This document shows, one piece after another, positions 25,456-33,949 of a stretch of 64,000 bases of DNA. The position numbers and the translations under genes are program-made. The stretch's first letter is position 1; every line of letters starts with the position of its first letter. Below the pieces are notes generated by a model, which was not told the DNA's origin, made no database searches, and saw only the letters and a list, made by a program, of their open reading frames with translations. This DNA comes from Rhizobiales bacterium Y(2018). GTDB lineage: Bacteria; Pseudomonadota; Alphaproteobacteria; Rhizobiales; Aestuariivirgaceae. The stretch covers positions 620,001 to 684,000 of the forward strand of contig SCPD01000002.1 in NCBI GenBank assembly GCA_005502925.1, read 5' to 3'.

Positions 25456-27117
25456 TCAGGTCTTGGAGATATCGACGTCCTTGGTCTCACGCAGGAAGAT
25501 GAAGCCGATGACCGCCGTCATCAGCGCCACGATGATCGGATACCACAGGCCCGCATAGATGTTGCCGGCCGCTGCCACGATGGCGGTGGCGAGCAGCGGC
25601 AGCATGCCGCCGAACCAGCCATTGCCGATGTGATAGGGCAGCGACATCGAGGTGTAGCGGATCTTGGTCGGGAACATCTCGACCAGGAAGGCGGCGATCG
25701 GGCCGTAGACCATCGTCACATAGACGACCATGATGACGAGGATCAATTCGGCCATGACCCAGTTGACCTTGGAGAGGTCAGCCGATGCCTGATAGCCGAG
25801 TTCCTTGAGCTTGGCGCCCCAGGTCTCCTGGCGCACCGCGAGATCCTTCTTGGCCGGATCCGTCGAGGTGATCGTCGCCCAGCCCGGCATCTCGGTCGTG
25901 CCCACCATCACCTTGACGGGCTCGCCCGGCGTGTTGACGGAGGTGAAGGACAGACCTTGCTTGGTCAGATAGTCCTTGACGCTGTCGCAATCGCTGAATT
26001 TCGACCACGGTCCCACGAAGATGTGGAAGTTGCAGGTCGAGCTGTCGGCCGACACCGTGATCGGGTTCTTCGCGTTGAACTCCTCCAGCGCCGGGTTGAC
26101 ATAATGCGTCAGAGCCTGGAACAGCGGGAAGTAAGTCAATGCCGCGATCACGCAGCCGGCCAGGATGATCTTCAGCCGGCCGATCTTGTCGGAGAGCTTG
26201 CCGAAGAAGATGAAGAGCGGCGTGCCGATGAGCAGCGACACCGCGATCAGCCCGTAGGCCGCGAGGAAGTCGAGCTTGAGCGGACCGATCAGGAAGAACA
26301 GCGCGTAGAACTGACCAGTGTACCAGACGACGCCCTGTCCCGCCGTGGCGCCCAGAAGCGCCAGCAGCACGTACTTGTTGTTGGGATAACGCAGGAATGA
26401 ATCGGTGAGCGGCGAGGTCGAGCCTTTGCCCTCTTCCTTCATCTTGGTGAAGATCGGCGATTCATTGAGCTTCAGCCGGATATAGACGGAGAAGGCGAGC
26501 AGCACGACCGACACGAGGAACGGCAGGCGCCAGCCCCATTCCTTGAACACCGCCGCATCCATGCCCCATCGGCACAGGCCGATGACGAGGAGCGACAGGA
26601 AGAAGCCCAAGGTCGCGGTGGTCTGGATCCAGCTCGTTGCATAGCCGCGCCGGCCATGCTGGGCATGTTCGGCCACATAGGTTGCAGCACCGCCATATTC
26701 GCCGCCGAGCGCCAGGCCCTGCAGGAGGCGCAGGAGCACGAGCAGCAAGGGCGCGAGCCAGCCGACCGTGGCGAAGGTCGGTAAGAGGCCGACCGCGAAG
26801 GTCGAGATGCCCATCACCAGGATGGTGACGAGGAAGGTATATTTACGCCCGACGAGATCGCCGATGCGGCCGAAGAAGATGGCGCCGAAGGGACGCACCA
26901 GGAAGCCCGCTGCATAGGTGGCGAAGGCCGAGAGCAGGGCGGCCGTGTCATTGCCAGGCGGGAAGAACAGCGAGGCGAAGAACGGCGCCAGCGTGGCGTA
27001 GAGATAGAAGTCGTACCATTCGAAAACGGTACCGGCGGATGATGCAGTGACGACGAATCTCTCGTCCTGCGTCATGCCCTTTCCGCGGTGGGACACGATG
27101 GCTTCGGCGTGGGACAT
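25456..27117 (-). CDS. MFS transporter, metabolite:H+ symporter (MHS) family, with a long loop
   Basis: A 553-residue inner-membrane transporter. FEWYDFYLYATLAPFFA at the start and GRIGDLVGRKYTF after helix 2 are hallmarks of the MHS family (KgtP, ShiA, ProP), as is RLLQGLALGGEYGGAATYVAEH. Members import organic acids, betaines or shikimate with protons. It is about 120 residues longer than usual because a hydrophilic segment (about residues 335-450) with two cysteines interrupts the second half, before VMAELILVIMVVYVTM. Substrate unknown. It is convergent with catabolic cluster 1 and may import a related acid. Confidence 0.88.
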   Translation of the reverse strand: MSHAEAIVSHRGKGMTQDERFVVTASSAGTVFEWYDFYLYATLAPFFASLFFPPGNDTAALLSAFATYAAGFLVRPFGAIFFGRIGDLVGRKYTFLVTILVMGISTFAVGLLPTFATVGWLAPLLLVLLRLLQGLALGGEYGGAATYVAEHAQHGRRGYATSWIQTTATLGFFLSLLVIGLCRWGMDAAVFKEWGWRLPFLVSVVLLAFSVYIRLKLNESPIFTKMKEEGKGSTSPLTDSFLRYPNNKYVLLALLGATAGQGVVWYTGQFYALFFLIGPLKLDFLAAYGLIAVSLLIGTPLFIFFGKLSDKIGRLKIILAGCVIAALTYFPLFQALTHYVNPALEEFNAKNPITVSADSSTCNFHIFVGPWSKFSDCDSVKDYLTKQGLSFTSVNTPGEPVKVMVGTTEMPGWATITSTDPAKKDLAVRQETWGAKLKELGYQASADLSKVNWVMAELILVIMVVYVTMVYGPIAAFLVEMFPTKIRYTSMSLPYHIGNGWFGGMLPLLATAIVAAAGNIYAGLWYPIIVALMTAVIGFIFLRETKDVDISKT

Positions 27118-27212
27118 GTTGTTTCCTCTCGGCTAGGTCTTGGTTCTGCGCTGCAACTATCGTGATGCGGAGCTGCGCCGAATCCTAGAGTGAGGGGACA
27201 TGCGCGACCAGA

Positions 27213-27893
27213 TCAACCTTGGTCGTGCGTCTTTCGTAGGGGGGGCGCGGGCGCGCATAGCCTTTGGGCGACTGAACCCTGGCGGACGAGTTCCTTCACC
27301 AGCACCGGCATGTTCCCACGCTCGGCGAATTCGGTGCCAATCCCGGTCAGGTGGAAACGCAAGGTATTGCGAAACATGGTGAAGTCATGCCGGCGCAGGC
27401 GCTCATGGACAGGCAGCCGATCGAAGATTTCGCGCGACCGGGCGAGCGCGATTTCATGCACCTGTTTGGGCGGGCCCAGTCCGGCCACGCCCAGGTCGCG
27501 ATCGAGAGCCTCGACGGCGTCGGTCCAGAACTGCGGCCCCTGGCCGGATGGCAGGGGATACGCCGCGAAGACGCTGCGCCCCAGATCGACCAGCGCGGCG
27601 TGCAGATCGAGCGCCGAGCCTGCCGCATGGGGGCGAATCATCCCCTCCGCCATTTCGGCGATCATCGAAAAGGCGGCCGGATAGGACCCCCAGCGCGCCT
27701 GTTCATAGGCGGCGAGGAAAGCCGGCTCTGAAAGCAGTGTCGAGAACATCATGTTGGAACGCGCCTGCGTGTATTCCATGATCGATTTCTGGACCAGGAA
27801 AGCCGACCGGCTGGCCAGGAATTCCTTGAGTCCGTCGCGGGTTGCGATGGGTTCGGGCGAAAACAGGTGCTTGATCGCGGACCACAGGCTCAT
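27213..27893 (-). CDS. Hypothetical mainly helical protein
   Basis: I do not recognise this 226-residue protein with certainty. Starting at 27893 (MSLWSAIKHLF) it is predicted mostly alpha-helical: KEFLASRSAFLVQKSIMEY, then YEQARWGSYPAAFSMIAEMAEGMIRP and a C-terminal ERLRRHDFTMFRNTLRFHLTGIG. There is no signal peptide or membrane segment. The ATG has no clear RBS, and the frame extends upstream to 28127 without similarity. It is divergent from the DUF4212/symporter operon. Something related to a cytochrome assembly chaperone was considered because of the helical pattern, but the match is too weak to assign. Confidence 0.55.
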   Translation of the reverse strand: MSLWSAIKHLFSPEPIATRDGLKEFLASRSAFLVQKSIMEYTQARSNMMFSTLLSEPAFLAAYEQARWGSYPAAFSMIAEMAEGMIRPHAAGSALDLHAALVDLGRSVFAAYPLPSGQGPQFWTDAVEALDRDLGVAGLGPPKQVHEIALARSREIFDRLPVHERLRRHDFTMFRNTLRFHLTGIGTEFAERGNMPVLVKELVRQGSVAQRLCAPAPPLRKTHDQG

Positions 27894-27975
27894 AGGCCAT
27901 GATGGCACTGGCGCCGCTATGCGCACAAGCGTCCCTCCGCTGGTTCTCCTCATGAGTCCAAAGTTGAATAAGGCC

Positions 27976-27994
27976 GTAACGTCATTGATGTTAC
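27976..27994. promoter_or_regulatory. Inverted repeat GTAAC-N9-GTTAC upstream of symporter operon
   Basis: A five-base inverted repeat about 90 bases before the DUF4212 start, within the divergent control region. It has the size of an operator for a dimeric regulator, for example a response regulator, but the regulator is not identifiable. Confidence 0.3.
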
Positions 27995-28084
27995 TTTCCA
28001 GCATGTCCGGACAAAGGGGGCGCGTCGGCGACGGCGTGCTGGATCCGGGCGCATAAGACCAACGGACATGGGAGGAACTGCCAC

Positions 28085-28342
28085 ATGGCTGGTCCAGATA
28101 CCGAGGGTCACTGGCGAGCGACATCAAGGCTTATGTGGATCGCGCTTGCGATCTGGGCCTTCTTTGCTTTCGTGATCCATTTCTTCGTCAATACATTGAA
28201 CGAGATTGTCATATTGGGCTTCCCGCTCGGCTTCTACATGGCCGCGCAGGGATCGCTCATCGCTTTCGTCGTGCTGCTGTTCTGGTTCGCCAGAAGGCAG
28301 AATGCGATCGACAGCGAATATGGCGTCGCTGAAGAGGAGTGA
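28085..28342 (+). CDS. DUF4212 small subunit of a sodium/solute symporter
   Basis: An 85-residue membrane protein with two helices (LMWIALAIWAFFAFVIHFFV and LGFYMAAQGSLIAFVVLLFWF), the pattern of the DUF4212 family (putative solute:sodium symporter small subunit). These proteins are nearly always encoded next to a VC_2705-type symporter, as here with a 10-base gap. Together they are thought to import acetate or other short monocarboxylates. GGGAGGA lies 9 bases before the ATG. Confidence 0.9.
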   Translation: MAGPDTEGHWRATSRLMWIALAIWAFFAFVIHFFVNTLNEIVILGFPLGFYMAAQGSLIAFVVLLFWFARRQNAIDSEYGVAEEE

Positions 28343-28352
28343 GGGGACAGCC

Positions 28353-30551
28353 ATGGCAACTGAATCCAAAGCCGGCTCCGGCGACTTTCTGAACAATCTC
28401 GGCAAGGTCTACGGCATCTATGCCGGCGGCTTCCTGGCGTTTGTCGCCGTTCTGGCAGTCCTCGAACAGATCGGTGTGCCCGACCGGGTGCTCGGCTATC
28501 TCTTCGTCGGCTTCACCATTCTTGTCTATGCCATTATCGGCGTGCTTTCGCGCACCGCGCAGGTTTCCGAATATTATGTCGCGGGCCGCAAGGTTCCGGC
28601 ATTCTACAACGGCATGGCGACCGGCGCCGACTGGATGTCGGCGGCGTCCTTCGTCGGCATGGCCGGCACGCTTTATGCGCTGGGTTACGACGGGCTCGCT
28701 TTCGTGCTCGGCTGGACCGGCGGTTTTGTGCTCGTCTCGGTGCTTCTGGCGCCGTTCCTGCGCAAGTTCGGCGCCTATACGGTTCCGGATTTTCTCGCCG
28801 CGCGCTACAATGGCAACCTCGTGCGCCTGTTGGGCGTCATCGTGCTGGTGGCCTGCTCCTTCACTTATGTGGTGGCGCAGATCTACGGCACCGGCATCAT
28901 CGCCTCGCGCTTCCTGGGTCTCGATTTCACGGTTGCCGTCTATGCGGGACTTGCCGGCATTCTTCTGTGCTCGATGCTGGGCGGCATGCGCGCCGTCACC
29001 TGGACGCAGGTTGCCCAATATATCGTGCTTATCATTGCCTATCTCGTTCCGGTGATCATCCTGTCGGCCAAGAACTACGGCATTCCAATCCCGCAGCTCA
29101 CTTATGGCCAGGCGTTGCAGGACATCACCGCGCGCGAACAGGAGATCGTGGCGCAGGGGCTCAATGTCGCCAATACGCTGAAGCCGCATGTCGCGGCCTT
29201 CCTCACCTATGACAGGCTCAACTACTTCGCGCTCATCCTCTGTCTGATGGTGGGCACGGCGTCGCTGCCGCACATCCTCATGCGCTACTTCACGACCCCC
29301 TCGGTGCGTGATGCGCGCAAGTCGGTGGCGTGGTCGCTGCTCTTCATCTTCCTCCTTTACTTCACGGCGCCCTCATATGCGGCTTTCGCGAAGCTCGAAG
29401 TCTACACCAATGTCATCGGCCAGAGTCTCGATCAGCTTCCCGCCTGGATCAGCACCTATTCCAATCTCGGACTGGTGAAAATCTATGGCGTCACGCTGCA
29501 GGGCCTGGCGGGCAGCATCGGCGCCGTCAAGGCGGCGATCGCGGCAGGCGCCGCCGATATGGCGAGCGTCGCGGTGACGTTGCAATCCAAGGGGCTGACC
29601 AGCGAGCTTGCCGCGTGGTCGGCGAATGTCGACCCGGTCAAGGCGGTGGTGTTTGACGCGGTCAAGGCCAATGCGGCCGCGACGGCGCAGGACATCTTCA
29701 ACCCGGCGATCCACGCCGCGGCGACCGCGGCCGGCAATACCACGAACCTCCTCGGCCATTCCGGTCTGTCGATCGACAATGACGTGATCGTGCTCTCAAC
29801 ACCTGAGATCGCGGGCATGCCCTATGTCATCGCCGGTCTGGTGGCGGCAGGCGGGCTCGCGGCGGCCTTGTCGACGGCGGACGGTCTGTTGCTCGCCATC
29901 GCCAATGCCCTGTCGCATGACATCTACTACAAGATGGTCGACACGAATGCGCCGACCGCCCGTCGGCTTACCGTGGCGCGCATCCTGCTCCTGTGCGTGG
30001 CGGTGCTTGCCGCCTACACCGCGAGCACCAAGCCGGCGGATATTCTGGCCATGGTCTCCTGGGCCTTCTCTCTCGCGGCGGCAGGGCTGTTCCCGGCTCT
30101 CGTCCTCGGCGTATGGTGGAAGCGCGCCAACAAATGGGGCGCCATTGCCGGCATCATCGCGGGCTTCGGCATCTGTCTCTACTATCTCATCGGCACCCGT
30201 TACTACGCGGTGGGTTTCTATGAGATGTGGAGCGGATTGTCGGGCGCCTCGGAAGCGGCGGTGACCAAGTACAACGACCTCAAAGCGGCCTTTGAAGGCG
30301 CCGCGCCCGAGGCCAAGGCGGCCGCCTGGAAAGCGTTCGACACGCATGCCCAGACGATCGCCAACTGGTTCGGCGTCCGCAACATCTCATCGGCGCTCTT
30401 CGGCCTGCCGGCCGGCTTCATCGCCATGATCGTGGTGAGCCTGCTGACGGCGGCACCGTCGAAGCAGATGCAGGATTTCATCGATGAGATCCGCCGGCCC
30501 AAGGGCAAGGAGCTCATGGAAGGTGGCAATCTGGTACGGGAAATCCACTGA
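28353..30551 (+). CDS. VC_2705-type sodium:solute symporter (acetate/pyruvate-like)
   Basis: A 732-residue member of the solute:sodium symporter family with about 13 helices. VSEYYVAGRKVPAFYNGMATGADWMSAASFVGMAGTLY and RKFGAYTVPDFLAARY are family signatures shared with ActP/MctP. Between helices it has a large Ala-rich hydrophilic region (residues about 370-470), which is typical of the VC_2705 subfamily and makes it longer than ActP (about 550). The partner DUF4212 protein is encoded just upstream. I chose the ATG at 28353 after GAGGGGA. A strong terminator follows. Confidence 0.9.
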   Translation: MATESKAGSGDFLNNLGKVYGIYAGGFLAFVAVLAVLEQIGVPDRVLGYLFVGFTILVYAIIGVLSRTAQVSEYYVAGRKVPAFYNGMATGADWMSAASFVGMAGTLYALGYDGLAFVLGWTGGFVLVSVLLAPFLRKFGAYTVPDFLAARYNGNLVRLLGVIVLVACSFTYVVAQIYGTGIIASRFLGLDFTVAVYAGLAGILLCSMLGGMRAVTWTQVAQYIVLIIAYLVPVIILSAKNYGIPIPQLTYGQALQDITAREQEIVAQGLNVANTLKPHVAAFLTYDRLNYFALILCLMVGTASLPHILMRYFTTPSVRDARKSVAWSLLFIFLLYFTAPSYAAFAKLEVYTNVIGQSLDQLPAWISTYSNLGLVKIYGVTLQGLAGSIGAVKAAIAAGAADMASVAVTLQSKGLTSELAAWSANVDPVKAVVFDAVKANAAATAQDIFNPAIHAAATAAGNTTNLLGHSGLSIDNDVIVLSTPEIAGMPYVIAGLVAAGGLAAALSTADGLLLAIANALSHDIYYKMVDTNAPTARRLTVARILLLCVAVLAAYTASTKPADILAMVSWAFSLAAAGLFPALVLGVWWKRANKWGAIAGIIAGFGICLYYLIGTRYYAVGFYEMWSGLSGASEAAVTKYNDLKAAFEGAAPEAKAAAWKAFDTHAQTIANWFGVRNISSALFGLPAGFIAMIVVSLLTAAPSKQMQDFIDEIRRPKGKELMEGGNLVREIH

Positions 30552-30569
30552 TCTGCAGACATGGACGAG

Positions 30570-30600
30570 AACGGGGCCCTCGGGCCCCGTTTTCTTTTTG
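30570..30600 (+). terminator. Rho-independent terminator after the symporter gene
   Basis: AACGGGGCC pairs with GGCCCCGTT around CTCG, followed by TTTCTTTTT. It lies about 20 bases after the symporter stop. A textbook intrinsic terminator. Confidence 0.9.
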
Positions 30601-30622
30601 CCCTGATCATGGTTGAGTAAAA

Positions 30623-30667
30623 GCATGATCCGGAAAAGCGGCTGCCGGTTTTCCGAAAAGATCATGC
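30623..30667. repeat. Rhizobial-type palindromic intergenic repeat
   Basis: GCATGATC at 30623-30630 pairs with GATCATGC at 30660-30667, and inside it CGGAAAA pairs with TTTTCCG. This 45-base palindrome strongly resembles a short intergenic repeat I recall from many rhizobial genomes. It lies between the terminator and the YggT gene. Confidence 0.65.
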
Positions 30668-30680
30668 GCAGAGGACTTCG

Positions 30681-31001
30681 ATGAATCCCGTCTGGCAATA
30701 CTGGTATTTCCACCTGCCGAATTTCGTTCTGGCCGCCGTGATGTACACGCTGATCGGCCGGTTGCTCCTGTCCTTCTTCGTCCCCCCGGACTGGCAGAAC
30801 TACATCTGGCGCGCCTTCATCCGGATCACCGATCCGGTGGTCGGCGTTGTCCGTTTTATCACCCCGGCGGCACTGCCGATGATCATCGTGCTGGTGTTCT
30901 CGGTCCTTTGGCTCATGCTGCTGCGTCTCGCCCTCGTCGCCCTGTTCGGGACACTGGGCTGGTTGCCGGACCTCTCCGGCGCGCCGGGAGGAGCGACATG
31001 A
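30681..31001 (+). CDS. YggT family membrane protein
   Basis: A 106-residue protein with two helices (FVLAAVMYTLIGRLLLSFFV and MIIVLVFSVLWLMLLRLALVALFG) and the connecting YIWRAFIRITDPVVGVVRFITPAALP, the YggT signature of an interfacial helix rich in Arg and Pro. YggT proteins are implicated in osmotic tolerance and envelope organisation. GAGGAC precedes the ATG. Its stop overlaps the next start by ATGA. Confidence 0.85.
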   Translation: MNPVWQYWYFHLPNFVLAAVMYTLIGRLLLSFFVPPDWQNYIWRAFIRITDPVVGVVRFITPAALPMIIVLVFSVLWLMLLRLALVALFGTLGWLPDLSGAPGGAT

Positions 31002-31315
31002 CCCAGCACCATCTCGCCCTCATCATCGGCCTAGCGATCCTTAATGGCATTTTCTCTCCGGCCTTGATCGCGGTCTTTGCCCTTTACCCGGTCTGGTATC
31101 CGGCCTTCCTGCCCGCCATATTGCCGGTCATGTTCGCGCTGAGCTCGGTCATCGTCGCCACCTTGACATTGATGATCGGCGGCGTGCCGGCGGCGCTTTA
31201 TGAACGCGCCACCCGACACGAGAAAACGCCCATGTCGGGCTATGTCTGGCTGGCCGGGGTGCTGGTTCTGACTTTGCCCGCCATACCGGGCATCACGAAC
31301 GCTCTGGGCCTTTGA
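30998..31315 (+). CDS. Small hypothetical membrane protein
   Basis: A 105-residue protein with three predicted helices (LALIIGLAILNGIFSPALIAVFALY, FLPAILPVMFALSSVIVATLTLMI and YVWLAGVLVLTLPAIPGI). The ATG at 30998 overlaps the YggT stop (ATGA) and is preceded by GGGAGGAGC. It is therefore translated with YggT and may work with it or with the nearby symporter. Family not known to me. Confidence 0.75.
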   Translation: MTQHHLALIIGLAILNGIFSPALIAVFALYPVWYPAFLPAILPVMFALSSVIVATLTLMIGGVPAALYERATRHEKTPMSGYVWLAGVLVLTLPAIPGITNALGL

Positions 31316-31360
31316 CGGGCCGGAAGCCATCTTTCACGCGAATGTAATGTCGCCGTCCTG

Positions 31361-31759
31361 ATGACGGTGTTAGCATTCGGCATGGAGTCTGTGGAACGAG
31401 CTGCCTATCTGTCGGTGGGCCGGGCCTGCGCTTTTGGCGCGCTGGCAATCTTCTGCTTTGTCGTCGGCTTGAGCTTCGATCCGAATCTTGCTGCCAGGTT
31501 TGGTGGACTGCTGTGCCTGCTCATGACCGCCATCCTCCTGATGCGCGCATTATCGGCGCCCGCGCGACCCTATAAGACGACAGAAACCTGGCTGATGCTC
31601 GAAGCCTCGGAGCGCCCTGCGGTGCACGTCGCTCAGCAGGTCATCGGCTCGGCCTTGCGGGAAGCCTATTTCTGGTACGCCCGCTCCACCGCAACCGTCA
31701 CTGTCCTTCTGCTGATGATCGCTCTGGTGCTGCCGTTATTGACCACCAGGCTTGCGTAG
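31361..31759 (+). CDS. Hypothetical membrane protein
   Basis: A 132-residue protein with hydrophobic segments at FGALAIFCFVVGLSF, LLCLLMTAILLMRAL and a C-terminal VTVLLLMIALVLPLL. A conserved-looking AYLSVGRACAFGALAIF begins near residue 14, so the ATG of residue 8 (31382) may be the true start; neither has a clear RBS. A short hairpin (GCCGTC/GACGGT) lies just before. Convergent with the DnaQ-CBS-DUF294 gene, three bases apart. Function unknown. Confidence 0.65.
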   Translation: MTVLAFGMESVERAAYLSVGRACAFGALAIFCFVVGLSFDPNLAARFGGLLCLLMTAILLMRALSAPARPYKTTETWLMLEASERPAVHVAQQVIGSALREAYFWYARSTATVTVLLLMIALVLPLLTTRLA

Positions 31760-31761
31760 GT

Positions 31762-33870
31762 TCATGCCAGAGGGTCGCCCAGCGCATTTGCCACATCCGG
31801 CACTTGCCTGAGCGCCCAGCGCAGGCGATCGCGCTCTTCGCCCTGAAGCTCACCGGGTGAGACGCGGTTTGACAGCGGCACGCCGCGCCGGATGTCGCGC
31901 AGTTGCTGCGCCAGGATGGCATCGAGAAGAATCCGGTGTGCGGCGATGAGCCTGGAGGTGAGTTCCGGCGCCAGCACGCCGCGGTCGCGTGCAGCTTCGA
32001 GGCGAGCCGGAGTCGATTTTTCGCTGAGGCCGTTCTGCAGAGCGAGCACGCGCGCGGCGGAAAATAGCGGCATGAGACCGCCGATCTTCAGGTCGACACG
32101 GCCTTCGTGGCTGCGCAGTCGGCCGAACCAGCCGAGCGGCGATTGGAACGAGCTCGCCCTGAGTGCGAGGAATTTAACAAGTTCTGGCGACTTGCCAGCG
32201 GCGCGGCGGCTTTCCTCGAGGAGCGCCCTTCCCAACGCCAGATCACCATGGACGGGTGCCGCATCGAAGAAGATGTCGACATTGAGCAGATCCGCCGGAT
32301 CGAGCCGTCCCATCCATGAACCGACATGGTGGCGCCAGCGCTCGAGTGACATGCGCCAGGCGTCCTTGCTTGCCATCACGCCACCCGTGCAGAGCGGGAC
32401 GCCGGCGGCATCGAGTATGGCCGAGACACGTAGGGCCAGATCGGCAAACCAGCGGTCTTCCTCACCACCGGGCTCGCCTTCGGCGAATACGATCGCATTG
32501 TCCTGATCGAGCGCCAACAGGCTTTCCCCACGCCCGCCGGAGCCCAGGACCAGGTAGCAATAGGGACAGGGCGGTCCGGCCCGGCCGGCGGCGCGGAATT
32601 CGTCCTCTGCGATCTTGGCGGCGCGGCGGGTCAGATCGCGCAGTTCGCCGGAAATGACGGCGGCGATGTCGCGGACGTCGACCTCCTCGCGCGTCAGAGC
32701 TTCGGCGACCAGAGTGAGGCGTCCCCATGCCACGCCCAGGGCCCGGGCGGTTCGTGCCTCCTCGATCGCGTCGCCGAGTGCAACCGCATCCTGGGCGCGC
32801 TGGCGCAGGAGATCGCGCGCCGACAAGGCACCGATGAGGTTGCCCTCTTCGTCGGCGACGCCCAGATGGCGGAATTGCCACCGGTTCATGCGGGATATGG
32901 CGCGATAAACGAAGTCGCTCGCCTGCACGGTCTTCAATGGAAAGCTTGCAATATCGCCGGCAGGGCGATCGAACGCCGCGCGGGGATCTGCGGCGATCGC
33001 ACGCAAAGCGTCGCGTTCGGTGATGATGCCCCAGCCTCGGCCCTGGCCGTCGGGCCGTACGAAAATCGCGCTGCTGTTGCCTTCGATGAGCGAGGCGAGC
33101 ACGTCGCGCAAATTCTGTGAAGGCGCGACACTGACGGGCGGGCTCGTCATGATATCGGCCGCGATATGGCGGTAGGGGTAGCTGTCGATGCGCAATAAAG
33201 CGGGATCGGCCGGCTGCGGCGGCGCCGGCGCGTGCCAGCCTGCGGCCGCCTCCTCGGCGCCGCGCGGCGCGAATTGCCGACAGGCAGCCTCAGCCTCGCC
33301 CAGAAGCCGAATGTTGCGTTTGCGCAGGAGAGGTACGAGACGAAGGTAGATATGAGCGGCGAGTTTTGCATCGGGCAGGGCTCGGTGCCGATCGGTGACG
33401 GCGATACCGAGCCTTGCCGCCAGTCCCTCGAGGGAATGTTCGGCGAATTCGGGCATGGCGATGGCGGCGAGCTGGCGCAAATCGAGCGAGCGTGGAACCG
33501 GCCAGAGGAGTCCGGCGCGGCTGAATTCACGTTCCAACAAGGCCAGATCGAAGCCGACGGCATGGCCGATGATGAGCCTTTGACCGACAAACACCGAAAA
33601 GCTCGGCCCGACCTCGGCGAAGCCGGGAGCATCGGCGAGATCTTCCGTTGCTATCCCATGAATGCGCCGGGAGTCTTCCGGGACGGCCTGTCCAGGATTG
33701 ACCAGCGAGGAGAAAGCGTCGTCTTCGACGATATGGCCGCGGTGAAGCCTGATGCCCGCGAGTTCGATAATCCGCGCGTTGCGCAAATTGAGGCCGGTCG
33801 TTTCGGTGTCGAGCGCGACAGCCGGAACCGTCAGCAGATTAGCGCCTGAGGACAGCGCGTGGGACGTCAT
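31762..33870 (-). CDS. DnaQ-like exonuclease fused to CBS pair and DUF294 nucleotidyltransferase
   Basis: A 702-residue three-part protein. Residues about 15-180 form a DEDDh 3'-5' exonuclease: ALDTETTGL (ExoI), GHAVGFDLALLEREF (ExoII) and HRALPDAKLAAH (ExoIII). Residues about 235-360 form a CBS pair (AADIMTSPPVSVAP, GIITERDALRA, then HLGVADEEGNLIGALSARDLL). The DUF294 nucleotidyltransferase follows with GSGGRGESLLALDQDNAIVF, then its helical output domain. CBS-DUF294 genes usually neighbour VC_2705/DUF4212 symporters, and in other bacteria a DnaQ-like gene is often separate beside them. Here all are one polypeptide. GlnD-like nucleotidylation controlling the symporter is a possible role. A start six codons upstream (33888) is equally possible. 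Confidence 0.88.
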   Translation of the reverse strand: MTSHALSSGANLLTVPAVALDTETTGLNLRNARIIELAGIRLHRGHIVEDDAFSSLVNPGQAVPEDSRRIHGIATEDLADAPGFAEVGPSFSVFVGQRLIIGHAVGFDLALLEREFSRAGLLWPVPRSLDLRQLAAIAMPEFAEHSLEGLAARLGIAVTDRHRALPDAKLAAHIYLRLVPLLRKRNIRLLGEAEAACRQFAPRGAEEAAAGWHAPAPPQPADPALLRIDSYPYRHIAADIMTSPPVSVAPSQNLRDVLASLIEGNSSAIFVRPDGQGRGWGIITERDALRAIAADPRAAFDRPAGDIASFPLKTVQASDFVYRAISRMNRWQFRHLGVADEEGNLIGALSARDLLRQRAQDAVALGDAIEEARTARALGVAWGRLTLVAEALTREEVDVRDIAAVISGELRDLTRRAAKIAEDEFRAAGRAGPPCPYCYLVLGSGGRGESLLALDQDNAIVFAEGEPGGEEDRWFADLALRVSAILDAAGVPLCTGGVMASKDAWRMSLERWRHHVGSWMGRLDPADLLNVDIFFDAAPVHGDLALGRALLEESRRAAGKSPELVKFLALRASSFQSPLGWFGRLRSHEGRVDLKIGGLMPLFSAARVLALQNGLSEKSTPARLEAARDRGVLAPELTSRLIAAHRILLDAILAQQLRDIRRGVPLSNRVSPGELQGEERDRLRWALRQVPDVANALGDPLA

Positions 33871-33949
33871 CCCTCTTGGCCTTTCCATCGGCGCATGGTT
33901 GCGAATCTAACTTGCCGCCCATCGCCGTTTTTGCGTTCATGCGCTTGGA

